A stretch of 62,111 nt of DNA from Xylaria sp. FL1777 (taxonomy: Eukaryota; Ascomycota; Sordariomycetes; Xylariales; Xylariaceae): positions 1-62,111 of the forward strand of contig MU400740.1 of NCBI GenBank assembly GCA_022578965.1, in the 5' to 3' direction. Below are positions 45,501 to 59,297 of the stretch, one piece after another; position 1 is the first letter of the stretch, and each line of letters starts with the position of its first letter. Both the position numbers and the translations under genes were made by a program. The notes under the pieces were generated by a model. The model worked only from the letters and a program-made list of their open reading frames with translations. It was not told the DNA's origin and searched no databases.

Positions 45501-47361
45501 AACTTACTTTAGTAAAAAAAATAGCAATATTATATACTGCTAGCTTTTTATTAAAGTATTACTTAGTGCAATTTAAGCAAATAAAAGTAATAGTTATATT
45601 TAAACTTAAAAAGTTAAAAAAAACTAAAAAAACAGCTAAAAAATAGCGCTTTATTACGCTTATTTATATAATAAAAAAAGTACTAAAAAAAAAATTATAT
45701 TACTATATAATAAAAGTAGCTAAGCAAAAAAATCTTTTATTAAACAATTAAATAAATAATAAACAAAATAAATTAATAAATATAGCTATTAAACTAGTAT
45801 TAAAAACAATAAAAAAAACAATTAATAAAAAAAGCATAACATTTTTGCTATAGCTAAACATTATAAAAGCTTTTAATACTATTAATAAAGAAAAATTAAT
45901 ATATATTTTGTAATAAAAAAGCTTTTTTTTTTAAATAGTTATATAAATAAACTTTTTTATATTAAACTATATAATGTATTTTTGCTTTAATAAAGGAGTA
46001 TTTTAACTAATAGCGCTAAAAGCTAAAGTTTTTTAAAAGTTTTTGCTTTTATTTCTTTTTTTTTTTTTATATATTTTAATATTTTATAATAACTTTACTA
46101 TATATTAAAAGCTAATAATAGTTAGCTTTATTAATAACATTAATTTTATTATAACAAACTTAAATATAAAGCAAAACTATAAAGCTTTAAAAATAGTATA
46201 AAAAATATATAAAAGCTAAGCAAAATAACATAAAATAAAGTTTATACTATAAAAAAGCAAATTAATGCATTTTTTTAGCAATAAAACAGCGCTTATGCAA
46301 ATAGTATACTTTTTTAACGCAATAGTATACTTAAAAAACAACGCAAGGTTTTTAAAAGTATAGTTTAATAAAAATATAAAATAAAAAAAACATTTAATAA
46401 AGCTTAAAAAAAAACTAAGCATTTAATTATATATAATAATTAAGCTATAAAATTTTATATAAAGTAGCAATATAATAAAAGCAAAACAAATATACGTTAT
46501 AATAATATAAAGCACTTTAATTTATAGCATAATAACTTAATATAAAAACTTTAAAAAAAATAAAGCAAAAAGCATTATTAATTTGCTAACAATAACTTAA
46601 AATAAATACTTTAAACGTATAGCTAAAGCTTTTAAAGCAATTAAAATAAAGCACTTAAAAACTAAAATAAGGATTTTTTTTATTAATTTATATTTTAATA
46701 GCAAAGCAGCAACTTATAAGTACTACATAAAAAGCTTAATAGCTAAAAAGTTAATTTAAAAAGCAACAAAAAAAATTAAAACTTTTATTTAAAACATAAA
46801 AGCTTAAAAAGCTAAAAACTAAACAAAAAGCAAGCTTATAAGCAATAGTAAAAATATAGCTAAAAAAAATCTAATGCTAGCTTTAAACTTCTAGTAAAAA
46901 AAGTAATCAAAAAAAAAAAACCTAAAATTGCACTAAAAAAAAAATAAATAAGCAAATAAAGTTAAACTAAAACAAGCAATAGTTATTTAATAATAGCTAA
47001 ACAAAAGCTTAGTAAAAATAAAGCCTTTAAAAAATATAGCAAATTATTAAAATATAAAGCAGCTATAATAATATAAATATGCACTAAAAAAATAAAGCTA
47101 AAAGTATTTTTGCATAAAAAGAAAGTTTTAAGCTTTTTTATACCTTTTTGCAAATATATAAAAAAAGAAAAAACCTTTTAGCATATAATTTTATATTACA
47201 ACTTACTAAAAAACAAAAAAAAGCAGCTATAAAAAAGCTTTATAGTTAAACTACTATAAACTAATAAAAACTTATAATTAGCTATAAAAAAGCTTAAAGC
47301 TGCAAATAATATTGCAAAGTAGCTACTTGCTACTAATAAAATAGCAATATATAATAAAGCA

Positions 47362-47364
<3 letters not shown>
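42560..47364 (+). mobile_element. Possible decayed LINE (A-rich strand ending in long poly(A))
   Basis: The + strand has a clear A over T excess for about 4.7 kb and ends directly in a 53-nt poly(A) tract, as a non-LTR retrotransposon in + orientation would. No reverse transcriptase frame survives the C-to-T decay, and no target duplication or second copy was identified. The left limit is set by composition only. The short frames at 42699-42959, 43378-43578 and 46216-46422 (all -) are hydrophobic runs expected from T-rich antisense DNA. Confidence 0.35.

Positions 47365-47417
<53 letters not shown>
47365..47417 (+). repeat. 53-nt uninterrupted poly(A) tract
   Basis: The 53 consecutive A bases are followed by CCGGC, a locally G/C-containing stretch. 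This could be the tail of the A-rich element to its left, or a slippage-expanded mononucleotide tract. Confidence 0.8.
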
Positions 47418-47419
<2 letters not shown>

Positions 47420-50400
47420 GGCAAAAAAAGCAAAAGCGCTCCTTTAAAGGTCCTAAAAAACAAAAAAAAAGCTTTTGTGCGCTTTTTAAAAAAGCAAAAA
47501 GTTTAAAAGCTTTAAAAAAAGTTTTTCTGCTTTTTAACTATTATTTTTTGTTTAGTAAACTAATTAATAAAAACTAGTTATTATAAAGTAAAAAAACTTT
47601 AAAGTAGTAGCATAAATATTATTATATAAGGTTTTTATTTAGCTTTTTATATAGTTTTACTTATAAGTACACAAATAGAAAAACTGCGCTGTAAAGCAGC
47701 ACAGTAGGTTATTATTAATAATAATAATAATTATAACATACTTTTTTTACTAATATTGCTATATTATAATACACCTTATATTTAAACCATTAATATAAAA
47801 CATTTTTAAAAATATAACTAACTGTTATTTTTATTAATGTTTATAAAATATTTTATGCTATATTGTTTTTTATAAGAAATAAGTAAAGCTTTATTTTAAG
47901 TGCTTTAAACTAAAAACATAAAACAGCAAGCTACGCTTGCTATAAGCTATAATTTATTTCTTTTAAAGGCTTATATAAATATATTTATAAGTTTAAAGCT
48001 TGCGTTTTATATATTTTAGTTTAAAGCACCCTTGTTAATTTTTAAGCTAAAGTTTATTTTATATATATATATATACTACTTATACTTATAAATTATTTGC
48101 TAATAAAACTTAAAAAAAACAATTATAATATTACTTAAAGCTTTTTATAATAATGCTTATATTTAGCACTAACTTTATAATTAAAATACTTTATTATATT
48201 ATAGTATTTTAAGCTTAAATAATTATAAGTTAAGCTTTATTTATTAATTTATTAATTAGTGTTATTTTTTTACTTTATTATAAAACTGTAAACTTTTAAT
48301 AATTTTAGCTTTAGCTTAATTAATAATTGCTTTTTAAAAAAACTAATAGCTTTAAAACTTTTAAAATTTATTAAAAAACTTAGCAAACTAAATAAACTAG
48401 CTAATAATGCAGTATTAAAGCATTTACTTAGCAATTATATTTAATATTTTATATAGCATATTTTATTATAATTAAAACATAACTAATAGCACATATTAAA
48501 ATATAACTTTATATAAACTATTATTAATGCTATTTTAAATTATTATTAATTTAATAAATTATATAAGCTTAAGCTTAAAGCTAAGCAAGTTAAATTAATT
48601 TAGCATATAATATTTTATTATAATAATATTATATTAATAGTTTAAACTAGTTATAAAAAAAAACATTATATTATAAACTGTTTTAATTATTATATAAAGT
48701 ATAATAACTTTATAGTTATGTTTATTAAAACAATTAAAACATAATTAGTTTAACTTAATTGCTTAAATTTTTAACATTTATTTATTATTAATAATAAATA
48801 ATATAATAAAAGTTAATTAATATTACATAAATAGTTATAAAAATATATTTTTATTGTTTAATAAAATAATACTATATAAGCTAAGTTAGCTTTAAAACGC
48901 TTTATATATATTATTTTTAAGCTTAAATAAACTACTTAAAAACATTTTATTAATTTGTTTTATAACTTTTTGTTTAACTAAAAAATTGCGTTTATAGCTA
49001 TTAATAAGCTTTATATAGTTTATTAATAAAAAGATTTCTAAATTATATACTTTAATATATATTATATAAAAGCGTTAATTTTATAAAATATATTATAGTT
49101 TAGCTATACTATTATATTAAGCTTAAACGCTTAAAAGTTTATATTGTTTAAAGCTAAATTTTAATAATAAAATACTTGTTTAAAAAAACTGCAATTTATT
49201 TATGCTTTAATTAATTAGCTTAATATATTTTTTGTTGTTTATTTTATAAAAAAAAGTACTATTATAAAAAATTACTAATAATTAAGTTTTTTAATTAGCA
49301 AAATATAGTGCAATATAACACATTTAATCCTTAAAACTATTATTTTTATAAATAGCAAAAAAAAGCTTATTACTACGCGTTATTTTTTAATAATATAGCT
49401 TTAAAAGTTAAAATTTATTTTAACTAAAATAAAGTGCTTTGTTCGAAAATATAATATAAATATATGTTTTAATAACTAATAGCAGTTATATAATAAGTTT
49501 ATAAAGCTAAACTTTTTTTATTAAATTATGCTTATTATTATAGCTTTTAAAATAAAAATAAATATTTATAACATAACGTATATTATTTAATTTAGCTTTA
49601 TTACTTTTAAAAACTTTTTAAACTTATTATAAAAGTTTAGCTAAGCTGTTTAAAATAATATAACATAAAAAACAGCATTTTTTTTTGCTTTTTACTAGTA
49701 TTTTAATTTATTAAAAGCATAAAAAGTTAAGCTTTTTAAACTAAAATATAAAAAAAAGCTACTAAAAAACAATTAAAGTAATTTATACTTTATAACAAAC
49801 ATAAGCAATAATACATTAAAAAGCTTAACGTTTAGCTATATATAATTTGCGTTATTAAACTACTAATTAATTATAACTAATAAGCTTAAAAATAAAAATA
49901 ATTTAATAATTAACTTTAAACTAAAATAGTTTAAGCTAATTAAGCTTATTAAATAAACTAAAGCTAAACTAAAGTTTAAAAATAAGCTATAAGTTATTTA
50001 GCTAAACATATATAAATTTATAAATATAAAATGCTTTAAAAAGTATGCTTTATAGTTTTTATAGCAGCTAAATAATAAAAATATTAAAAAATAAAAAAAT
50101 ATATAATAAAAAGTATATTATAACTTATATTATTATAACTTTAGCTAACTATTAAAGTTATTACTAAAAATATATTAATAGTTTATGCTTTAAAAAAGAA
50201 CTATTTTTTAGTTTTTATAGCAAAAGCTTTAAAAATTTTACATAAAACACTTTATAAACTTATATTAATACTTAAACTTTGTTATTAATAATATAGCAAA
50301 ATATTTTATGCTAAAAAAAATTTAGTAATATATTACTGCTATATTTAACAAAATAATTAATATAAATATTATATTTTCTTTAGTTTATAATATTATAAAA

Positions 50401-50795
50401 ATATTTAAATAAAATAAATAAAAAAAATATAGCTATGTTTTATATACTAAGCTTTTTATAATATATTAATATATTTTTAATAAACATGCTAAGCATTTTA
50501 TAAATAAAGCATAAATTAAAAATGCTATTAAAAACATATTTTGTTTAACTTTAAAATTAACACTAAAAATGCAAATAAAACAGCAGTTAAATATTTATTA
50601 AACGTTTAATATATAATTAAGCTAATTAGTTTTATGCTTAGTAATAACTATAACTTTTGTTTTATTGTTTTTAATAAAACTAACTATAGTTATATTATTT
50701 TTAAGTACTTTTTTTATATATATAAATATATTGCTAGCTATAAATTTACTAATATAATTTAAACTATTAAAGCATAATAAAAAATTGCTAATAAA
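47418..50795. other. AT-rich hypermutated DNA, no gene
   Basis: A mixed AT-rich region with a slightly less mutated start (47418-47720, several GC-containing words such as AAAGCGCTCC). No frame or boundary can be supported. It ends at the E1 LTR start. Confidence 0.5.
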
Positions 50796-51312
50796 TGTTA
50801 TAAAATAAGCTAACTAGGCTAATTAAAAGGCCAAGTATAAAGAAAGCATACATAAAAAGAGTTTTATTCGTTAAAAAAATATGTATTTAAACCATTATAA
50901 AGGTTTAATACATAAACTTAATAAATTTAAGCATTAAGTTTATTAAGCTTTAAACTTAACAAATTTAAGCATTAAGTTTATTAAGCTTTAAACTTAAAAT
51001 AATATAACATTAAGTTTATTAAAAAAAATAACATTTATAAATTATTACTATTATTTTTTTTGTTTATATAATTATATATTTTTTATATTTAATTATTTAT
51101 TTAGTTTTTAGCTTTTTAGCTATTAATTTTTTATAATTATTAAGCATTAATATATTTATTACTTTTAATTTTTTAAAACTTTTATTAATGCATAGTAATA
51201 AAAATACTTTAAAAATCTTTTTAACGAACTACTATTAAAAATCTTATTATTATTTATAAATTAAAACTTTAAAAGCAAACTTATTAAATTAATATATAAT
51301 AAGTTTGTTATA
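50796..51312 (+). repeat. 5' LTR of E1
   Basis: This 517-bp LTR begins TGTTATAAAATAAGC and ends AGTTTGTTATA. It contains two copies of the inverted-repeat unit at about 50916-50985, where the solo LTR has one. Confidence 0.8.
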
Positions 51313-54300
51313 CTTTAATAACTTTTTAATTAATAAAACTTAATATATAAAAACAAATATTAATATAAAAAGTTAAATAATAAATAATTTATAAAATAAA
51401 CTTTTAAAGGTATACTAAAAAAATATTTAAAAAACAAAAATATTAAATAGTATTACATAAGTAAACTTTACTTAATAACTAATAAACTAAATCTAAGTTA
51501 TATTATTAAAAACAAAAAGTTAAAAATTAAGTTTAAAGATTTTAAAAACTTTTAGAACTAGCAATATATTAAAACAACAAACTTTAGTACTTTTATTAGC
51601 TATTTTTATTAAAAAAAAAGCTATAGCAAAAAAAAAAAAATTAAGCAGCAGTAATAAAAAAGAACTAATATTAATACTAGCGCTATAAAACAAACTAGTT
51701 ATTTTAACTTAAAAAGCAGCTTAAATACTAAACATTATAACTTTTAAACTAGCATAAATACTAGCTATAATAATTAAAGCAGTAATAATAACTACTATTA
51801 TAATAATAAATTAAAGCTTTAAACAAGTAATTATATTATAATTAATATTAATATTATTATTAGCAAACTTAATATTTATTTTTATTACTATTATACTTAA
51901 AGTAATAATTTAAAATAAAAAACTTAATTTTTTATTATTACTGCTACTTTTATTATTAAAATTATTTATAATATTAAAAATGCTAAACATTAAAAGTTTT
52001 AAACTTATTGCTTTAAAGCTTTATAATAAATTTATAAATATAAAAGCTTTTTTAATTTATATTAAACTTTATTTAAAATAGCATTTTATTACTATTATAA
52101 AAAAAGATTAAAAAATAATAACTATTTTATAATTTTTATTAAAAAAAGTACTAAAATAGTTTTAACTTATTTTAAAAGATTTCTTAAAAGCTAATAAGTT
52201 AACTAACTTTAAACTAAAAACAAAAAAAATTTTTAAAAACTATGTTAAGTTTAAAAATTAAATAAAAGCATTGTTTAAAAACATTTAAAAAGCAAAACAT
52301 ACAAAAAAAGTATTTTATTGCTAAAAACAAACAAAAGCAGCAATAAATTATATTATAAAATTTAAACAATTAATAGTAATTTTAAAATTGCTTAAATTTA
52401 TATTGTTTTATTTATTTTATAATAAACTTAAAACTTAAGTTTAAAACAAACTATATAAAATAAATAAACTAGCAAAAATTAATATATATATTAATATAGC
52501 TATTATAATTAATTAATAATTATTTAACTAGTACTTTAAAACTATAAAAACTAAAAAAAACAAAAAAAAGAATATTTAAAAAAGTATTAAATAAAAATCT
52601 AAGCAAATTAATAAAGTTTAAAAATAATAACCTTAAAATATATTTAAAGTTAAATATTATAACTATAAAAAAAAAACACTTTTAAAAATAATGTTAATTT
52701 AAGAAAAAAAACAGAAAAAAAAGCTATAAAAAAAAAGATTTTTTAACTTAAAAAAAAAGTATAAGTTATAAAAGTTTAAAACAACAAAAAATAACAAAGC
52801 AATTTAAAAAATATGTTTTTAAAGCAAAAATATAAACTTGCTATTTTAAGTTAAAACAAAAGTGCTATATTAAATAAATCTAAATGTTTTATTTATATAA
52901 ATTAAAATAAATAGTTTAACTAAAAGTAGCAAACAATAAAAAATAATAAGTTAATATAGTTAATAAATTTATAAAACTATAAAAACTTTCAATTATTAAA
53001 GCTTAAAATATAGCTTAAAAAAAAATTATGTTTAAATAAATAAAACTATAATTATAAATAGTATAATTATTAAACTAATTATAAACTATTAAAATATTTA
53101 GTTGCTAAATAAACTTAAAAAAACAAAACTTATAAAACTTTAAAGCAAAAACAAATAAAATTAAAAGCTATAAAAAATACTACAAAAAAAAAACTAATAA
53201 AAATAAACAAAGTATTTTTATAGCTTAAACTGCTTTAAATATAACAAAACAAAAAAGTACTAATAGTTAACACAAAAATTAATATGTTTTAAAAACTAAA
53301 ACTAGTAATTTAACTAATTGCTAAAAGTTATTATTATAATAAAACTATAATAAAAAATAATAATAATATTTTATGCTTAAAAAATCTAAAACATAATAAA
53401 GTATTATAAAATTGTTATATAATATATTGTTATTATTAATATTTATTTAATAAACTAAAAAACAATTAGTTTTTTAAACAAATTATAAAAACAAAAATAT
53501 AGAACTTTTATAAATTAAAATAATTAGTTATAACTATAGTTTATTATAAAAATCTACAAAAATTTGCAACATTTAAAAAAAATTCTAATTATACTTATAA
53601 TAGTATTTTAAAAAAATATAAAAATTACTGCTATAAATATTACTAGTTAATTAAAGCATAATTATACTAAAAAATAGTTGCTAAAAGCAAAAAAGCTTAA
53701 AAACTATAATTTAAAGCTTAATTAAAAGCAAAAATAAAATAAAATATAATAATATTTAAAGTACTAAAAAAAACAAGCATTTAAATATTTTATAAAAAAA
53801 ATTTAAAAAACAAAATAAATACTTGCTAAAAAAGCAGCAAATAGCTAAAAAAACTAAAGCTTTATATAAAGTTTAATATAATAATTAATAAAACTAATTT
53901 AAAGTTAAACTTATATATTAAAAAAAAAAGTATAACACTTTAATTAACTTAAAAGCATAAGTTAACATAATTTTATTTAAAGTAGCAAAATAAAATAAAA
54001 TTTTTTAAAAATATAAGCAAAAATCTTAAAAAATTAAAAGATTTAATAAAAATATTTCTAGCTATAATAATAATTATATACTTAAAAAAACTAAACTTTT
54101 TAATATATTTATATAAAAATATAAAAAGCAAATTATATTAAATATTGCTAATATATTTAATTATAATATTATTTTAAAAATATTATAGCTAAAAACTAGC
54201 AACCTTTTAATTTAAAAAAAAGAAAAAACTATTAATTAAAAAAGTAAAAAACAAAGCAAAAAAATCAAAAAAATTGCAAAAAAAATCCTAAATAAAATAT

Positions 54301-56558
54301 TAAAAGTATATTATAAATTTTATAAACTATTTAAAAAAAAAAAAAAAGAAAAACTTTTTAAATATAGCTTATAAAACTACTATATTTTTATTAAGAAAAA
54401 ATATTAATTAAAGCTTTATTAAATATACTATATAAGCTTAAATAAAACAAACGCTTTATAAAAATAGATTTAAAAAAATCTAGCAAAAAGATTTTTAAAA
54501 AAATTTTAGTTATTTGTTAAATACTTTATAGTATTAATACTTAAAATAAAAAATAAAAAAGAACTAATTAATAAAAAAAAAAAACTAATATAGCAAATAA
54601 TAATTAATTATTAACTATTAAACATAATTATTATTATAAATAAATATTCTTTTATTTTGCTAGTAATTATAAAAAAAACATTAGTTAAGCAAAATAGTTT
54701 ATAGTAGTTAATATTTTAAATAAATATTATGCTAATAAAATAGCTAAAAAAATAAAATAAAAAACTGCTATATAAACAATATATAAATTATATAAATATA
54801 TAGTTATACTATAAAAACTATAAAATGTATTAGCTAGCGTTTAATATATAATAATAATAATTTTATAGAAGTTTTTAAATAAATTTGTGTTTATTTATTT
54901 AAATAATATTTTAATGTACTTTAAAATATTAAAAAAACATAAAAAATATATAACTTAAGTATTAAAAATACTTAAACAAGCAAAATTATAACTTAACATA
55001 AAAAAATATATATAGCATATATAAAAAATTAACTTTTTAAAATTTATAATTATTTTAAAACAAATATAAATTTAATAGTTAAAAATTAATATAATATAAA
55101 ACTAAAAAATATTTAATTTAGCTACTGTTATAAATATATAATAAGCATTAAAATTTTTAAACTATGTTTAAATGTTAATTTAAGACTTTAAGAAAATAGC
55201 ATTTTACTTTATAAAGTATACAAAAAAAAAATATAAAAAGAAATCTTTTTTAATTTTAAAAAAAGCTTAAAAAGCTTTTAAAAAATTAAAACTAAAAGTT
55301 ATTTTTAACTTTATAATTAAAGTATTTAATTTATAAAAAAAGAAAAAGCTAAAAATAAATGCTTTAAATAATATAATTACAAAAGTTTTAAAACAACTAA
55401 AAAACAACAAAAAATAGCACTTAGTAGCTTATTACTTTAAAGCATTATAAAATATAATATTATAATATTTTATATATAATAAAAAACTGCTTATAATTAT
55501 TATAGCACTTAAAAAATAAAAACCGTTTTTTATAAAAACTATAAAGCTAATTAAAATTTATTTAGATTATTAAAACTTAATAAAATTTATAATTATATAA
55601 AAAATTACTAAACAACATAAAAATTAAATGGTTTTTTTTTTTAAATTTAACTTTAAAATATGTTATATTAAAAAAAAAAAAAATATTTAAATAAATATAC
55701 TTAGTAAATAAAATTAAAAAAGATTTAAAGTTTTAAAAAAAAACATTTAAGTATTATATTCTTAAAAAAATAAAAGCTTAAAAGTTAAAGTTATACTTAA
55801 AAACTTTATAAATATATAGCTATAATAAGCTTATAACTTAAAAAAGTTAGTATAGCTATAAAAGTATAAAAAATTAAAGAATAACAAGCTAATATATAAA
55901 TATAAAGTTTACTTATTAAAATTTTTATAAAATAAGTTTATTAAAAAGTTTTATAAATATTTATTATATAAACACTAAAAAACAATAAAAATAGTTAAAC
56001 AACTATAAAAAAAATATGATTTTTTAAAACTATAAAACATAGTTAAAACTATTATAAAAAAATGCAATATTTATAATAAAGCTAAAATAGCTTAATATAA
56101 GCTTTATAAATTGTTATAACTTATATAAATATTTAAATAAGCATAGTATACTATTGCTTAAAACTTTATTATAGTATTACTTTTATTAATTAATTTAGTT
56201 ATAAAAATATAATATAATAAAATATAAGTTATTATTAATAAACTTATTAAGTATGCTTACTTTTTATTATTTAAAGAAAATATAATAGCTAAATAACTTA
56301 TATATGCTTTTATATGCTAATATTTAAATAAATATAAGCTATTAAAAAAAATTATTTTAAACTAAAATAAATTGTTTACTTTTAAGTTTAAAACTAGTTT
56401 TTTTAAACTTATTAGTATTAAACTAAAGTTTTTAACTGCTTATTATTTATAAACAAATAAACAAACAAAAAAACTAAACTAAATACTAAAATAATATTTA
56501 TAAAGTTATATTAATTATTAGCAAAACAATTAAATAAAACTATTATTAATAGTATAAA

Positions 56559-57319
56559 TTTTATATAATATAATAATTTGTATTACTTAAATAAACGGCC
56601 TATTAGCTATGCTAGTAGCTATTTAGTAAAACTTTATACAAGTAGAAACCTTTTTTAGGGCAAAAACCACCTATACATGCAAAGTATACAACGGTTTTAC
56701 TATAGATTTTATTAATTTGCCGCTTTTTTTATATAATATTTTGCTTTAAATTTTGTACGCTAAGTTAGCAACGCTTTTGCTTTGTAATATAAAAGTATAA
56801 AAATTAGCGCGCTAACAAAAAGGTTTTCTGTTAATTAGTAATAAAAGCGCTTTTTTGCTAGCTTTAAGTTTTGCAAGCTATAAATAACATAGTATTAAAT
56901 AGATTTTAAGTATTATATAGCGCTATATTTTTTATAAATTGCTTAGCACTAAGCAATAAGCTTTAAGTTTTAATTACGCTAAAAATACGAGCTGTTTGCT
57001 ATATAGAAAAATTAATGTTTATATAACGTTAGCAGCAAAAGTTAAAGCTGCTTGTTTTTATAGTAGCTAGTATACTAAGTTAGTTATTTATGTTGCTGCA
57101 CTAGTAAAAAAGCAAAGTTTTTAAACTTTTAGCTTAGCTATTTAACTTTTAATTTTTATGCTTTTAGTGCAGCAAGCATGCAATTTAAACTAAGCTAAAA
57201 ACAAACTAACTTTTGCTTTAAAGCAAAGCAACTGTAAACTAAGCAAAACTTAAACTTATAACTTTAAAAAAAGTAGCTAAGCATATGCCACTATGCTATC
57301 AGGCCTTTTATATAATATA
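56559..57319 (-). mobile_element. tRNA-derived SINE-like element, copy 2, with 14-bp target duplication
   Basis: The body at 56573-57305 is the reverse complement of the 24399-25130 element. The 14-bp word TTTTATATAATATA lies on both sides (56559-56572 and 57306-57319), a target duplication of the size made by target-primed reverse transcription. Read on the minus strand, the head is GGCCTGATAGCATAGTGG with an intact box A and D-stem, followed by a box B in which only C-to-T changes are needed to restore the consensus. The insertion lies inside element E1, so it is younger than E1. Confidence 0.82.
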
Positions 57320-58649
57320 TTAATAAACAAAAATATAAATATATTTTTATATAAAGCTATTTATAAATAGCAAACAATTATTAAAAAACAAAAAAAAAAC
57401 ATTAATAAAAACATTTGCTATTTTAACTATAGTACTTTAAGCAAAAACTATTGCAATAAAAATTAAAACGCTATAAGCTAAACTATAATTATGTTTTTAG
57501 TTTTTATAACAACAAATGTTAATATATTATAACAAAAAACAAACTAAAGAATTAACTTTTAAAAAAAAAAAACAAAGTTTACTTGCTATAATAAAAACAA
57601 AATATAAACATTAATATTTTTTAAATTAAAACAAAACAACTAAGCAATAAATTAAAATTTAAAAAACTTAGCTTTTTTAAAATTAAAGAAATTATTTTAT
57701 TTATTAATTATAAACTGTTATTATTAAAAAACATGCAAATTTACCTTATTTTTTACATTTTTTTATTAAAACTAGTACTTATTAAAACATTTATTAAAAT
57801 ATAACTAAAAATAAAAACAAATTAAAACATTTATAAAGTTAAAAATATATTAAATTTTTGTTAAAACAATAATAATATTAAGTATTTTATTAAATAAAAA
57901 AAATATTTATATGCTAATAATATTTAAGAACTTAAAAAATATTTAAAAACTGCTAAAATAATTATAAACTAGTTTTATTATTAATATTTTAACTAGTTAA
58001 AGCTAAAAAAAAAAGATTAACTTTAAATAAAACATTTAGCACGTTTTAATTAAACTTTAGAAGTATAATTAGTAATAGCTATATTGCTTTAATGTGTTAT
58101 TTTTGTTTTTTAGCTATATAACGCTTTTTTGCTTTAATTTGCTTAAGCTTTTTTAAATTATTTAAACTATAAGTTATAGCAATAATTATTTTTTTTTGCT
58201 ATAATTTTTTTTGTTGCTTAAAACAGTAGATTTTTGTATTTATTTTTTTATGCTTTTTTATTAGCAAGTTTAATTTATTTTTTAGCTTTTTATACTAAAA
58301 AGTAAGCTATTATATTTGCTTTAAAAACAAACTTTTAGCATTATAATTTGTTTGTTTAGTTATAACATATTTAATATATTAATTAAAGTTAAATTTTAAT
58401 ATTAAACATTTTGTGCTATAATAATTGCAGCAAAAGTATAAAGCTATTTTAATTAATTTTAGTTTAATAAAAAAAAGCAAAGCAAAGTTTTATTAAGCTT
58501 TTTGTTTAAAATGCAATAAGCAAAGTTTTTTAAAAACCTTACTAAATATAATAAGCACAAAAAACAAAAAACAAAAAATAAAAAAAGAAAACTTACAAAA
58601 AAAAAAATATAGAATTATTAGAACAATAATTATAAAAAAAAAAAAATAA

Positions 58650-59165
58650 TATTACAAAATAAACTAATTAAGCTAGTTAAAAGGCCAAATATAAAAAAAC
58701 ATGCGCAAAAAAAGTTTTATTTGTTAAAAAAATATATATTTAAACTACTATAAAGGTTTAATGCATAAACTTAATAAACTTAAGCGTTAAGTTTATTAAG
58801 CTTTAAACTTAATAAACTTAAGCGTTAAGTTTATTAAGCTTTAAACTTAAAACAATATAGCGTTAAGTTTATTAAAAAAAGCAACGTTTATAAATTATTA
58901 CTATTATTTTTTTTGTTTATATAATTATATATTTCTTATATTTAGTTATTTATTTAGTTTTTAGCTTTTTAGCTATTAATTTTTTATAACTGCTAAGCAC
59001 TAATATACTTATTACTTTTAATCTTTTAAAACCTTTATTAATGCATAGTAATAAAAGTACCCTAAAAACCTTTCTAACGGACTACCGTTAAAGATCCTAT
59101 TATTACCTGCAAATTAAAACCTTAAAGGCAAACCCGTTATATTAATGTATAACAAGTCTATTATA
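58650..59165 (+). repeat. 3' LTR of E1
   Basis: This 516-bp LTR begins TATTACAAAATAAAC (TG mutated to TA) and ends GTCTATTATA. Inverted-repeat units lie at 58770-58800 and 58808-58838. The second half (59030-59160) keeps more C bases than the other E1 copies. Confidence 0.8.
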
Positions 59166-59168
59166 GCT

Positions 59169-59297
59169 TTAAATTACTATAAGCTTAATAAGCTAAATAA
59201 GTTATTACATAATTTAGCTTTAATAAAAAAAAGGTGCAATATATATATAAACGCATTAAGCTGCTTTAAAAGCCACCTTTATGCTAATTTTGTAATA
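59169..59297 (+). repeat. Repeat E2, copy 2 (single 26-bp unit)
   Basis: This matches 1073-1207: one 26-bp unit (59169-59194), a TATATATATAAACGC segment near 59242-59256 and a TTTTGTAATA end. It abuts the end of an E1 LTR, as copy 1 also abuts E1 sequence. Confidence 0.6.

Larger units (their letters stand above)
50796..59165 (+). mobile_element. LTR retrotransposon E1 with both LTRs, hypermutated, carrying a nested SINE-like copy
   Basis: The 5' LTR (50796-51312, 517 bp) and 3' LTR (58650-59165, 516 bp) are collinear. The LTR starts derive from TGTTACAAAAT and the ends from GTTACA. An A-only purine tract just before the 3' LTR (about 58633-58649) is a fitting polypurine tract for + orientation. 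Internal DNA is strongly A-rich on +. The first 710 bp recur inverted at 1-712. The 5-bp flanks do not match (ATAAA on the left, GCTTT on the right), so the two LTRs may come from different insertions or one flank has rearranged. Excluding the SINE insertion, the element is about 7.6 kb. No gag-pol frame survives. Confidence 0.75.
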
